Shown here piece after piece: positions 36,035-45,707 of a DNA stretch of 64,000 bases (position 1 is its first letter; the number at the start of each line of letters is the position of its first letter). The notes under the pieces are model-generated. The model saw only the letters and a program-made list of their open reading frames with translations, ran no database searches and was not told the DNA's origin. This DNA comes from Roseiflexus castenholzii DSM 13941. Lineage in GTDB: Bacteria > Chloroflexota > Chloroflexia > Chloroflexales > Roseiflexaceae. The stretch spans positions 1,302,001-1,366,000 of the forward strand of contig NC_009767.1 of the NCBI RefSeq assembly GCF_000017805.1, written 5' to 3'. Both the position numbers and the translations under genes were made by a program.

Positions 36035-37258
36035 GTGCAGTCGTTTTCTCACCTTTTCTTGCAGCGCCTCGAACGGTTCGTGATCGGTTCGTACCCGGAA
36101 TCCGTTCGCGCCAATGTTCGCATCGAATTGTTCGCCTCATTCTGGTATGGTCTCTTTTTTGCCGCCAGCCTGACGTTTTTTCCGGTCATTCTGCGCCGCT
36201 TGGGAGCGACCCCCTTCGATCTTGCGCTGTATGTCATCTTCAGTTATATCGGTCAAACCCTATCGCCCTTGAGTCTAGCGCTCCTCCAACGCGCGTCGCC
36301 GTTGTGTTTTTCGATCATCGCCTGGTCGTTTGGGCGCGGGTTGCTCCTGTGTGGCGCGCTGCTCACCGGAGCGCCCTGGCTGCTGGCGCTTGCGGCGTTG
36401 TTCTGGATCGCCGAGGCGCTGCCGGCGCCAGCCTATGCGCGCATCATGCAACAGATTTATCCGCCGCGCTACCGGGGGCGGGCAATGTCTGCCGTGCGAA
36501 TCGGGGTCGCCATCGTGGTGCTGGTTGCTACGCCGGTCGCAGGCTGGGCGCTCGATCAGGTCGGGCATCAGCCGCTCTTCGCGCTGGCTGCAATCTTTGG
36601 CGTGGTTTCGAGCCTGATTTTCTCACGGGTTCGCCCACTCGATGGCGTTGCGGAACCGGAGAGTCCGCCGACACTGCGGGAGTTGCTCCCGATCGTGCGC
36701 CGCGATCGGCGATTTATGCTGTATCTGATCGTCCTGGTCGTTTATGGGTTTGGAGCAGTGATGGCGCTGCCGCTCTACCCGCTGGTACAGGTAAGCCGGC
36801 TGCAACTCTCGTACACCACGATTGGTTATCTGAATCTGGTGCAGTCGATCTTCTGGTTGGCGGGATTCTTTGTGTGGGGGCGGCTGCTGGACCGTTATGG
36901 ACCGCTGTGGGTGTTGCGCTTGAGCATGCTCCTGGCAGCCTTTGTGCCGTTCACGTATGTGTGGGCTGGCAATGCCTGGATGCTCCTGCCGGCGTTTATC
37001 TGTCAGGGATTGATGCAGGGCGGTTTTGAATTAGGGATTACCACCGGAGTCATCGATCTCGCCGAACGCGGTCGCGTGATGGAATACACGGCGCTGCAAG
37101 CAGCGATTATCGGCGTGCGCGGTATGCTGGCGCCGCTGCTCGGGTCGCTGCTCCTGGGCATTGGCGCTTCCGAAGCACTGGTGCTCGGCGCCGCCACCGG
37201 GTTGGTGATCGCGTCCTGCGTGTTGCTGGGCGCCGTGCAACCGCCACGGACCAGTTGA
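36035..37258 (+). CDS. MFS transporter of unknown substrate
   Basis: About 407 residues from a GTG at 36035; the start is uncertain (TTG at 36014 and further upstream are open). Around 12 membrane helices, with the loop motif RYRGRAMSAVRIGVAIVVL between helices 4 and 5 and GRLLDRYGPLWVLRLSML in the second half, characteristic of the major facilitator superfamily. A clear 6+6 arrangement with a central loop (RPLDGVAEPESPPTLRELLPIVRRDRRF). No substrate motif recognised. It stands alone. Confidence 0.8.
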   Translation: MQSFSHLFLQRLERFVIGSYPESVRANVRIELFASFWYGLFFAASLTFFPVILRRLGATPFDLALYVIFSYIGQTLSPLSLALLQRASPLCFSIIAWSFGRGLLLCGALLTGAPWLLALAALFWIAEALPAPAYARIMQQIYPPRYRGRAMSAVRIGVAIVVLVATPVAGWALDQVGHQPLFALAAIFGVVSSLIFSRVRPLDGVAEPESPPTLRELLPIVRRDRRFMLYLIVLVVYGFGAVMALPLYPLVQVSRLQLSYTTIGYLNLVQSIFWLAGFFVWGRLLDRYGPLWVLRLSMLLAAFVPFTYVWAGNAWMLLPAFICQGLMQGGFELGITTGVIDLAERGRVMEYTALQAAIIGVRGMLAPLLGSLLLGIGASEALVLGAATGLVIASCVLLGAVQPPRTS

Positions 37259-37703
37259 TCCCGCTCCTCCGACGATTGCTTCCGCGCGCGGGAGCCGCCG
37301 CGCTCGTGGGTCCGTCCCCCGGTGGGCGTGCCGGTGTTCGCGCGGGTGTTCTGTCCGCTCCTTAAACAATGAGGGGCGTCTACCAATGACGATTGACGAT
37401 GCCGCATGCTGGTCATTCCGAGCCCTTTGCTTCGCTCAGGGTAAACGCAGCGCGGAATCTGAGCGGGTCGCGCACGACCCCGCGCGCTGCTCGGGGTGAC
37501 CATGCCGGATGGTCACAGGTCATTGGTATCATTCCGTGCAGAGCAGAGAATCCCGACGGTGATGCCATATGACGCCGCCGCTGCTCAGGGTGACAGGCGC
37601 CCGACGTCGTGATGGTGACGCCGCCGATGGAACGCGCCAAGTCGCAGTCCGCTTAGGGCGACAGGCGCCCGACGTCGTGATGGAGCGCAAAGCACATCCT
37701 CAT
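37259..37703. other. intergenic region with a MITE and a 24-bp direct repeat
   Basis: Contains the MITE copy at 37381-37528 and two copies of GACAGGCGCCCGACGTCGTG-ATGG (37592-37615 and 37660-37683), 68 bp apart. No gene is visible. Confidence 0.6.
37381..37528. repeat. 148-bp MITE-like element, copy 1
   Basis: Starts TACCAATGACGATTGA and ends CATTGGTA, giving short terminal inverted repeats (TACCAATGAC type). The inside carries TCATTCCGAGCCCTTTGCTT, CGCAGCG-GGAATCTG and GCTCGGGGTGAC blocks. Same length as the copy at 58651. The flanks (GTC on the left, TCA on the right) show no clear duplication here. Confidence 0.8.
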
Positions 37704-39098
37704 CTACGGCGCCAGACGGATGTAGATTGGTGCATCGCTGACTGTGAATCGGATCAGTCCGTCCCCGTCCTGATCAGAGCAATCGACGGCAAGGGGTGTT
37801 GGGCGTTCGAGATGCGAAATGCAGGTCGCCCGCCGCCCAGAAGATGTGACAAGCCCCCACCCCGCCTCGTCCTGCGCAGTGGGACGCCAGAAGACGTACA
37901 ATGGTGCGCCATCGCGGGCAATAAAGCGGAGCATATGCGGTACGCCTTCCTGATCGAAACGCACATCGTTCAATGGCGGACCGGCATACGCTGCACCCTG
38001 GAGCAGCAACGCTGCGTTGCGATAGGCATAGAACGCCGGTCGTGGCGTCACCCCGCTACTCCCAACGTCCGCCAGGTGACTGTGCTGGAACCCCGCTCCC
38101 TGCTCCAGCAAGGTATACCAGAGAATGCCGCGCAGGTTCAGTGCAATTGCAAGAGCGTAAATACGGGCGGCGTAGTTTGCCTGCGCCTGATGGAAATCAG
38201 GAGGGCAAGGCTGCCCTTCGGGGCAGACGTCGGCGACCTCCACGGCGGCGAGCGGCATCCATGCGAGACCATATGCCGCCAATGTCCGGCGCAGACTCTG
38301 CGCTTTCAAGGTCATGCGCTCGGCGCTGCCCCAGCGTGTGTAACCGGAGAAGCCGATCATGTCACATGCCAGACCGCCCCCTTCAATCATACCGCGCAGA
38401 AAACCGAGCGTCTGCCGGTCGTCGGGCCAGAAATGGGCAAAATTGCCGCCAATGATCTGCGCCCCAGGGACGACCGAGCGCACCGCGTTTGCGAACACAC
38501 GAAGCGCGGCGCCATAGGCATCGCCGCCATACCACGGCGCAACACCGGTGTTCCAACACCCGATGCCTTTGGTATCGGCGACTGCGGGTGTGAAATCCGG
38601 CTCATTCCAGAATTGCCAGTACCGCACGGCAAGATCGCCGCTGCGGTAGCGCGCCGCCACCGCAGCGGCAAACCGCGCCAGGTCTGCATAGGCTTCGGGC
38701 GCAACCGGGCTGCACGCGCGATCCGGCAAACGCCGCGCCCATGCGGGGGCGCTCTGCACCAGGACAATCGGCTCGACACCGGCGGCGCGCAACCGGCGGA
38801 TGTTGGCTTCTAACCCGGCTGCCGCTTCCCAGTCATAGACGCCGCGCTGCGTTTCGATTGCACCCCACACCAGATCGCCGGCGCGCGCCCAGGTTGCAGG
38901 GAGCGTCGGCAACAGCGATTCAGCCTGCGCTCCGCGCGATACCCGCAGATCGTACCCCCAGAGCACTCGTGTGTCGGGGACATTGATCAGCGGCAGATAG
39001 GCGGCAAACGTCATTTCCTCCGACTCGACAACGGGGGATGATGAGAGTGCGAAAGGTGTCAGGATGACGAGAAGAACGAACAGTCGCATATGACCCAT
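37704..39098 (-). CDS. secreted glycoside-hydrolase-like TIM-barrel protein
   Basis: About 464 residues from ATG 39098 (MGHMRLFVLLVILTPFALSS), with a signal peptide. The body looks like a clan-A glycosidase barrel: WARAGDLVWGAIETQRGVYDWE, then VRYWQFWNEPDF with the acid/base Glu in the NEP motif, and LAAVEVADVCPEG, where the nucleophile Glu would be expected at the end of strand 7. Residues ~370-464 may be a beta-sandwich. The substrate is unclear; GH5/GH39-like enzymes act on beta-glycans. Convergent with the MFS gene and divergent from the polysaccharide cluster. Confidence 0.72.
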   Translation of the reverse strand: MGHMRLFVLLVILTPFALSSSPVVESEEMTFAAYLPLINVPDTRVLWGYDLRVSRGAQAESLLPTLPATWARAGDLVWGAIETQRGVYDWEAAAGLEANIRRLRAAGVEPIVLVQSAPAWARRLPDRACSPVAPEAYADLARFAAAVAARYRSGDLAVRYWQFWNEPDFTPAVADTKGIGCWNTGVAPWYGGDAYGAALRVFANAVRSVVPGAQIIGGNFAHFWPDDRQTLGFLRGMIEGGGLACDMIGFSGYTRWGSAERMTLKAQSLRRTLAAYGLAWMPLAAVEVADVCPEGQPCPPDFHQAQANYAARIYALAIALNLRGILWYTLLEQGAGFQHSHLADVGSSGVTPRPAFYAYRNAALLLQGAAYAGPPLNDVRFDQEGVPHMLRFIARDGAPLYVFWRPTAQDEAGWGLVTSSGRRATCISHLERPTPLAVDCSDQDGDGLIRFTVSDAPIYIRLAP

Positions 39099-39279
39099 TT
39101 TCCGGTGCAGCAGGCGCGTTCTTGGGCGTGATGATCGCGCACGGACCACCAACCATCATACCGCATCCAATAAAACGGCATCCGGGGCGATTGTTACACA
39201 TTCGTGACGACCGTTCAATAGTACGACCGACCGTTGTGATATAATCGCTTTGCCTGAACAAGAAGTGAGGGAGACCATC

Positions 39280-40032
39280 GTGTCGGCAGCGCTGACCACA
39301 CGCCAACAGATCGAGCGAACACACCACGACCTTGTCGCTTCCCGTGAACGACGCGACTTTTATGCATGGGGCGCGCTCGACATCGCCGATGCATATGCCT
39401 GTTCGCTGATCGACTCCCCACAGGGTAAGGTCATTCTTGATCTTGGATGTGGCAGAGGCGCTCATACGGTGCGCTTTGCGCAATCTGGAGCGCACGTTGC
39501 GGCAATTGACCTGTCGCGTGGTATGGTGACTGTGACGCAACAGCGCGTGATCACCGCAGGGGTTGGCGATCGTGTGGCGGTTCAGCAGATGAGCGCCGAG
39601 TCACTGGGATTTGCCGACGCGACGTTCGACTATGTGTTTGGTCATTCTGTTCTGCACCATACCGATCTGGCCGTGACCCGCCGGGAAGTGTGGCGGGTGC
39701 TCAAGCCGGGTGGTCGAGCCGTGTTTCTTGAGCCGCTCGACCACAATCCACTGCTCAACCTGTTTCGCCGTCTGACGCCATGGCGCCGAACACCAACCGA
39801 AAAACCGTTGCGTTTGAGGGATCTGGGTTTCTTTGCGGAACCATTTGTGCACAGTTCACATTGCGAATTCTATCTTCTGGCGCTCGGAGCATTCGTTTTT
39901 GTGCCATTGCAGAGGCGCGCGCTTTTTCAACGTGCGCTACGCCTGCTGAATGCGGTTGATCAAAAGGTTTTCCGGCAGGTTCCTGCGTTGCGTCGCTATG
40001 CCTGGGTAACGGTGCTGGAACTGCGGCGCTGA
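39280..40032 (+). CDS. SAM-dependent methyltransferase
   Basis: About 250 residues from a GTG at 39280 with GAGGGAG upstream. Class I methyltransferase fold: motif I VILDLGCGRGAHTVRFA, the acidic residue of motif II in VAAIDLSRGM, then FDYVFGHSVLHHT and VWRVLKPGGRAVFLEPLDHNP. This is the Methyltransf_11 type. The C-terminal third is hydrophobic and may touch the membrane. It opens a polysaccharide/glycolipid cluster, so a sugar or lipid substrate is likely but not proven. Confidence 0.85.
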   Translation: MSAALTTRQQIERTHHDLVASRERRDFYAWGALDIADAYACSLIDSPQGKVILDLGCGRGAHTVRFAQSGAHVAAIDLSRGMVTVTQQRVITAGVGDRVAVQQMSAESLGFADATFDYVFGHSVLHHTDLAVTRREVWRVLKPGGRAVFLEPLDHNPLLNLFRRLTPWRRTPTEKPLRLRDLGFFAEPFVHSSHCEFYLLALGAFVFVPLQRRALFQRALRLLNAVDQKVFRQVPALRRYAWVTVLELRR

Positions 40033-40051
40033 CCGGGATTGGTCATTCCTT

Positions 40052-41134
40052 ATGTCGTCATCGGCAACCGAAACATCACATACTGCTGCGTTGCAATCAG
40101 CGATGGCGCTTCCTTTCGTTTCGATCATAACGCCCTGCTACAACGAACATCGCACGATTGGTCTGTTGCTCGAAGGCATCTATCGCCAATCGTACCCGCG
40201 CACAGCGATGGAAGTGGTGATCGCTGATGGCGGCTCGACTGACGCGACACTTGAGTTTATTCATGCATTCCAATCGCGCCATCCCGATCTGGCGATTCGG
40301 GTTGTGCCCAACCCGCAACGCATCACGCCGGCGGCATTGAATCGCGCGATTGCTGCTGCGCGCGGTGAGATACTTATTCGTCTCGACGCCCATGCTATTC
40401 CTGCGCGCGATTATGTGGCGCGCTGTGTGGAGGCGCTCGAACAGGGGCTGGGCGATAATGTCGGCGGCGTATGGGAGATTCGCCCTGGAGACGATAGTTG
40501 GATTGCGCGCGCCATCGCGGTAGCGGCGTCGCATCCGCTTGCGGTTGGCGATGCACACTACCGGCGCGCGCCTGAGACGGCACGTTCGGTAGATACGGTT
40601 CCGTTTGGCGCGTTTCGTCGTGCGTTGTTCGATCGCATCGGATTATTCAATGAGCGACTGCCGATCAATCAGGATTATGAATTGAACGCTCGAATCCGCC
40701 GGCATGGTGGTGTCGTCTGGCTCGACCCGGCGATCCGATCGGTGTATATGCGTCCGACGTTGGGCGCTCTGGCGCGGCAGTACTGGCGATACGGTTTTTG
40801 GAAGGCGCGTATGCTCACCCACTATCCGACGACGCTGCGCTGGCGTCAGGCTGTTCCCCCGCTCTTTGTTGCCGGTTTGCTTGGGCTGGCGATCAGCGCG
40901 CCATGTGCGAAGGCTGCACGGCGGATGCTGGCTGCACTGATTGGGCTGTATGGAGGAGCACTTGGCGCGGCCGGCGCGCATGCCGCAGTGGGGCGTCGCG
41001 ATCCGGCTCTCAGCGCCGGATTGCCGCTGGCAATAGCGACGATGCACTTTTGTTGGGGAAGTGGATTTCTCTGGAGCGTGTGGTCGCTGCTGGCAGAGCG
41101 CCGATCTTCTGAACAGGTCGTACAGACGCGATGA
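40052..41134 (+). CDS. ExoA-like family 2 glycosyltransferase
   Basis: A 360-residue GT-A glycosyltransferase: VSIITPCYNEHRTIGLLLEGIYRQSYP, the nucleotide-sugar site VVIADGGSTDAT, the DXD-equivalent LIRLDAHAIP, and the acceptor region NERLPINQDYELNARIRRHGGVVW. The succinoglycan ExoA group shares RLDAHA and QDYEL. C-terminal hydrophobic helices (about 265-345) anchor it to the membrane. It may start at the second ATG (MALPFVSIITP). It overlaps the next gene by 4 bp, so they form one operon. Confidence 0.88.
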   Translation: MSSSATETSHTAALQSAMALPFVSIITPCYNEHRTIGLLLEGIYRQSYPRTAMEVVIADGGSTDATLEFIHAFQSRHPDLAIRVVPNPQRITPAALNRAIAAARGEILIRLDAHAIPARDYVARCVEALEQGLGDNVGGVWEIRPGDDSWIARAIAVAASHPLAVGDAHYRRAPETARSVDTVPFGAFRRALFDRIGLFNERLPINQDYELNARIRRHGGVVWLDPAIRSVYMRPTLGALARQYWRYGFWKARMLTHYPTTLRWRQAVPPLFVAGLLGLAISAPCAKAARRMLAALIGLYGGALGAAGAHAAVGRRDPALSAGLPLAIATMHFCWGSGFLWSVWSLLAERRSSEQVVQTR

Positions 41135-42615
41135 ATCGACGGGCTGCACTCAATACGGCATCGCGTTCACACGCGATGCCATTCCATCTGCGATTGGAGA
41201 TTTCCGAGCGCCGGTTGTTGTTGCGCATCGGCGATCTGGCGCTAACGGCGATTGCTGTCTTCGGGGCGCTCTGGGTATGGGCGCGTCTGGCGGACCGCTC
41301 ACTGGATATGGGATTGGTGCGAGAACAGATCGGTTGGGTGGCGCTGATCGGCATTGGTTGGACCCTCTGGATGATGCTGGCAGACATGTACAATCTGCGC
41401 CTCGTGGCGCGCGTTGGTCCCAGTATGCGTCGGATCCTCCTCGGCGGTCTGGCGCTCCTCTTTGCTTACCTGATCCTGTTCTTCGTCTTGTCGCGCGCAC
41501 CGGTCACCGGCATGCTCGCCGCAATCGAAACTGGCGCGCCGCCGCTGCGCTTTGCTCCGGCGCTCGCCATTGTTGCCCTGGTTGTGTTAATGGTCATCTG
41601 GCGGATGGCGTATATTCGGGTGCTGGGAGCGCCACACGCGCGGCGACGTCTGCTCATCCTGGGAGCGGGTCGGGCCGGTTCAATCCTGTCGCACGTCATT
41701 CTCAAGGGGCACAGCCCGTACTATGAGATCGTCGGGTTTGTTGATGATACGCCGCAGACACGTTGTGCTCACATCGGCAGTGTTCCGGTGCTTGGCGGTG
41801 TCGATTGTCTTGGCGACGTCGTCTGGGAGCGGCGTGTCGATGAGATTGTCATTGCCAGCGGCGAGGTGAGTGGCGAGGTGCTTCAGGTGTTGATGGATTG
41901 CTACGAAAATGGCGTTGCCATCACGCCGATGCCACTGCTCTATGAGCGATTGACAGGAAAAATCGCTGTTGAGCATGTTGGCAGTCAGTGGTATGTCGCA
42001 TTGCCGCTCCACTCGCGCCCGACGCGCACCGCCGAGGCGGTGATGAAGCGTCTGCTCGACCTGTCCGGCGGTATCGTGCTGGTGGTGGCGCTGCTGATTC
42101 TGTTGCCGTTCGTTGCGCTTGCCATTCGTCTCGACTCGCCGGGTCCGGTGTTCCACCGACAGCAGCGCGTTGGCTGGCGCGGCAAGCCGTTTACCGTGCT
42201 CAAGTTTCGCTCGATGGTGCAGGACGCTGAGCCGGATGGGGAGGCGCAGTGGGCGACGAAGGACGACCCCCGTGTCACCCGGGTTGGGCGCCTGTTGCGC
42301 CGTATGCGCCTCGATGAGTTGCCGCAGGCGCTCAATGTGTTGCGCGGCGAGATGAGTCTGGTTGGTCCACGCCCCGAACGACCGGAGTTTGTCGAACGAC
42401 TACAACAGATCATTCCGTTCTATCGGGTGCGCCTGGCGGTCAAGCCGGGTCTGACTGGATGGGCGCAGATCAACTATGGGTATGGCGATAGCGTGGAAGC
42501 GACCCTGAACAAACTTCAGTATGACCTCTACTATTTGAAACATCAATCCTTCTGGTTCGATCTCCTCATTCTGGCGCGAACGGTGCATGTGGTGCTGCGG
42601 ATGAAGGGGCAGTAG
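41131..42615 (+). CDS. polyprenyl-phosphate sugar phosphotransferase (WbaP/CpsE-like)
   Basis: A 494-residue initiating phosphoglycosyltransferase. N-terminal membrane helices (about 25-160) and a Rossmann-like middle (RRRLLILGAGRAGSILSHVIL...GFVDDTP) are followed by one re-entrant helix (SGGIVLVVALLILLPFVALAIRLDSPGPVFHRQQRVGWRGKPFTVLKFRSM). The catalytic domain has DELPQALNVLRGEMSLVGPRPERPEFV and GLTGWAQINYGYG. It transfers a sugar-1-phosphate to undecaprenyl phosphate to start an extracellular polysaccharide. Its partner glycosyltransferase is directly upstream. Confidence 0.93.
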   Translation: MNRRAALNTASRSHAMPFHLRLEISERRLLLRIGDLALTAIAVFGALWVWARLADRSLDMGLVREQIGWVALIGIGWTLWMMLADMYNLRLVARVGPSMRRILLGGLALLFAYLILFFVLSRAPVTGMLAAIETGAPPLRFAPALAIVALVVLMVIWRMAYIRVLGAPHARRRLLILGAGRAGSILSHVILKGHSPYYEIVGFVDDTPQTRCAHIGSVPVLGGVDCLGDVVWERRVDEIVIASGEVSGEVLQVLMDCYENGVAITPMPLLYERLTGKIAVEHVGSQWYVALPLHSRPTRTAEAVMKRLLDLSGGIVLVVALLILLPFVALAIRLDSPGPVFHRQQRVGWRGKPFTVLKFRSMVQDAEPDGEAQWATKDDPRVTRVGRLLRRMRLDELPQALNVLRGEMSLVGPRPERPEFVERLQQIIPFYRVRLAVKPGLTGWAQINYGYGDSVEATLNKLQYDLYYLKHQSFWFDLLILARTVHVVLRMKGQ

Positions 42616-42726
42616 GGGCGGGATCACCGAGAACCAGGAACTGGGAACCGAGAACTGAAAGACGGGGGACCAGACATTAACCTCCGGGAACTGAACCGTT
42701 CAGATGTCGGCGCCGCCTATCCCGTT

Positions 42727-45420
42727 GTGCCGGCGAGAATGGCTTGCTTGAGTTGTATGAAGACGTATCCCGTACCGGCGATGGATGTTCCACGTTCGTG
42801 CTCTGAGTCGCGTCACGGCGCAGTAGGGTGGCGGCAGTGGGGACTGGCGGGCGTTCTGGCAATCCTTGCCTTCGGGATTGGACTGGTGTTCGCGCCGGGC
42901 GGATTGCGCTTCGATGCGGCAGACCCGGCGGCGGAGCGGCATCTGGTCCGGTTCAGCGCCGCCGAAGCGAATGAGCGCGAAGCGTATCGCTGGTCGGAGC
43001 GCGGCGCTGCCATGCGTTTGTTCGGTTTGACCCGGCGGCCGCTGATCGTCGATCTGCGCATGACCTCGCCGCGCCCGGCGGGCGCCGCTCCCGCCGAAAT
43101 CCGCTTTGCCCTGGGTTCCTGGCATAGCAATGCGTTCATCATCGAAGGAGACTGGCGGCGCTATCAGGCATTGTTGCCGCCGCGCCCTGGCGCCCCGGAT
43201 CTGCGCCTGGAAACACGCACCTTCCGACCTGCCAAAGAGAGCGACAAACGCGACCTCGGCGCTGCGCTTAATCGTGTGGCGATCTTTCCTGCGGATGGGT
43301 TGACGCCACCAATTGGCGCTATCGCCACGCTCGGCATGGTGCGTGCTATCATTTTGCTGTTGCTCCCGATCGCACTCTTTGCTGCAACATCACGAACAGA
43401 ACCCCGCACTGCACCGTGGATCGCAGTGGTTGGCGGCGCCGTCTTGCTAGCGGTCGCGGTTGCGCACCCGGTCGATGCTGTTGCGCTGTTGCCCGATCTC
43501 TGGCTCATTCCGGTCGGAACTGCTGTGAGCGCGGCAATCTTTTTTGGCGCGCAGCCGCACCTGACACCAATGCTGGTTTTCCTGCGCCACGCGCTGGCAT
43601 CGGACGCGGCGCGACTCGCTGCGGTTCTGGTCGTTGCCGCCATTCAGGGCATGGTGTTCCTGGCGCTGGTTCCCCCCTGGCAACACTACGATGAGCCGGC
43701 GCACTTCGAGTTTGCCTGGTTGCTGGCGTTCCATCCCTCGTGGCCCGCCGTGGGAACGGTCAATCCGGCCATTGCCTGGATCGGCGGCGAAGGTCGCGCA
43801 CTTTCACATTTGCCCACGTATCATCTGCTGGTCAGCCTTCCTCTCCGTCTCACCGATGGTTGGAGCGTGATCGATCAGCTCTACCTGGCGCGCGTTGTGT
43901 CGCTTGCGCTGTTTATTGCAACCATTGCGATACTCGGCGGGATAGCGCGCACACTCTTCAGCGTCGGGCATCCGATGCGCTGGCTGTTGCCGCTGGTTGC
44001 TGCGCTCATTCCGCCGTTCGCCGACATTATGACCGCAGTGAACAACGATGTCGGCGCGATTATGGCATTTTCGCTCTTCCTGTGGAGTGTTGTCCACATT
44101 CTTGTGCTTGGGTGGAGCGCGCGGCGCGCAGCCTGGATGATCGGCGCAGCGTTGCTCGCAGCCGCAATGAAGAATGTGACACTGATCGCCGTGCCGCTTG
44201 CGGCGGTTGTGTTGTTCATCGCGTGGGGCATTCGCCAGAGATGGCGCTGGCGGCGATTGGTTGGTCTGCTTGCCGCATTGGTGACAGGTGTGCTGGCGTT
44301 CAGCCTTGCGTGGAGCGATCCTGCCGCCTGGTATCGATATGGCGGCGTGTCAGGGGATGGAGCGGCGCGAGTCGCGCTTTCCGATGCACCGCACGGACGG
44401 CATGCATTTCGTCTTGCCGCTGGCTTCTCGCCATATGAAGTCTCCGGCCTCTCTGCGCCCCTCGCGCTCGCTGATCTTCCTGTGATCGCTGGCGGTCCCG
44501 TTACGATTGGCGCGTGGGTGTGGGCGTCGCGCGCGACGACTGCTGCCGGACCCATTATTCTCTACAATGATCTGACTCCTGAATTAAGAACGATCACGAT
44601 GGCATCCGTAGACGTTGATGTGCAGCCTCGTTTTGTTGTGTGGACGTTCGATGCGCCACCTGTGATGCGCACGATGCAGGTGTTGATGCCGGCTCCAACT
44701 CCGATGAACGGAGAACCGCCAGTCACCTTCTTCTTTGACGGTCTGGTTGTCGTCCAGGGAAAATACCCCGCTCATACGCCACCGCAACTCAACGATGCGG
44801 CAACCGCCGGTCACTGGAATGGACAGACTGTCACGAACCTGGTGCGGAACGGATCGGCGGAACACGGCTGGTTGTATCTTCGCCCGATGATTGACAGTGC
44901 GGCATGGCCGCTGGTTCGGCGATCTCCTTCACGAGTCCTGACTTCGCTGCTCGATTTTGAGCGTACTGGACCAATCGTTCTGTTCAATGTTGTGCCAGAT
45001 CTGACGTTTCGCTCATTGATGACCTTTGGATGGGGCGAGGTGGAACCGGAGGATCGAGTCTGGCGCAACGTGTTGCCGATAATGATGCTGGCGCTTCTGC
45101 TCGGTTTCGCTCGTGCTGTCGTCGCCAATGCGGGCCACGCCTCGCCGAGGCGCGTCGCAGTTGCTGTCTTTGCATTCGTTGGACTCCTTTTGTGGACAAA
45201 TGCGGCCCTGCGCATTCTCCCGGCGCTGGTTGCACAGCCGGCACCCTTCCCGCGCTACGGGTTCCCTGCCATTGCACCGCTGGCGCTGGTGATTGCCGCC
45301 GGATGGCTGGCATGGTGGCCGATGCACCGGCGCGCAACCGGCGCTGCCGCACTGGTCATTGCTATGCTCATGGTGAACGCGCTCGCGTATGCGACGATGT
45401 GGTGGCGCTGGTATGTGTAA
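42727..45420 (+). CDS. large GT-C/DUF2142-like membrane protein
   Basis: An 897-residue integral membrane protein. One helix near the N-terminus is followed by an extracytoplasmic beta-rich domain (about 60-200) and a long helical core. The loop PPWQHYDEPAHFEFAWLL has the acidic DE motif of GT-C sugar transferases, and YLARVVSLALFIATIAILGGIART follows. A second beta-sandwich-like insert (about 545-770; TIGAWVWASR...FFFDGLVVVQGKYP) precedes the last helices. It probably uses a polyprenyl-linked sugar and acts with the two genes upstream; DUF2142 assignment is tentative. The start is uncertain (MDVPRSC, about 18 codons in, is possible). Confidence 0.7.
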   Translation: MPARMACLSCMKTYPVPAMDVPRSCSESRHGAVGWRQWGLAGVLAILAFGIGLVFAPGGLRFDAADPAAERHLVRFSAAEANEREAYRWSERGAAMRLFGLTRRPLIVDLRMTSPRPAGAAPAEIRFALGSWHSNAFIIEGDWRRYQALLPPRPGAPDLRLETRTFRPAKESDKRDLGAALNRVAIFPADGLTPPIGAIATLGMVRAIILLLLPIALFAATSRTEPRTAPWIAVVGGAVLLAVAVAHPVDAVALLPDLWLIPVGTAVSAAIFFGAQPHLTPMLVFLRHALASDAARLAAVLVVAAIQGMVFLALVPPWQHYDEPAHFEFAWLLAFHPSWPAVGTVNPAIAWIGGEGRALSHLPTYHLLVSLPLRLTDGWSVIDQLYLARVVSLALFIATIAILGGIARTLFSVGHPMRWLLPLVAALIPPFADIMTAVNNDVGAIMAFSLFLWSVVHILVLGWSARRAAWMIGAALLAAAMKNVTLIAVPLAAVVLFIAWGIRQRWRWRRLVGLLAALVTGVLAFSLAWSDPAAWYRYGGVSGDGAARVALSDAPHGRHAFRLAAGFSPYEVSGLSAPLALADLPVIAGGPVTIGAWVWASRATTAAGPIILYNDLTPELRTITMASVDVDVQPRFVVWTFDAPPVMRTMQVLMPAPTPMNGEPPVTFFFDGLVVVQGKYPAHTPPQLNDAATAGHWNGQTVTNLVRNGSAEHGWLYLRPMIDSAAWPLVRRSPSRVLTSLLDFERTGPIVLFNVVPDLTFRSLMTFGWGEVEPEDRVWRNVLPIMMLALLLGFARAVVANAGHASPRRVAVAVFAFVGLLLWTNAALRILPALVAQPAPFPRYGFPAIAPLALVIAAGWLAWWPMHRRATGAAALVIAMLMVNALAYATMWWRWYV

Positions 45421-45707
45421 GTGATGCGTCGTTGTCCGTGAGAACGTTGCATGTTGAACGTGGAAGATGAAGCGAGTCCAGAGGTGAGAGGGGTGCAGAT
45501 GGAAGGCGGTGATACGCGGCAGCTCCACGTTGCGCGTTGAACGTGTCCGACCCGTGAGGTCTCTGCCGCGCACCCGCCTCAACCGTGGAACGCTGCCGGC
45601 AGCGTGATTGCCGCTCGTGACCCAGCCTCTGCCTGACCTCAAGGTTCTTGAGGCGCGGCGAGAGGGGATGAGGAGTGTGGCAAGGCGGTTCCCGGTTTTC
45701 GTAACCC

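Noticed and set aside
37569..38813. Plus-strand open frame opposite the glycosidase-like gene
   Set aside because: No protein-like features; the minus strand has a signal peptide and the NEP motif.
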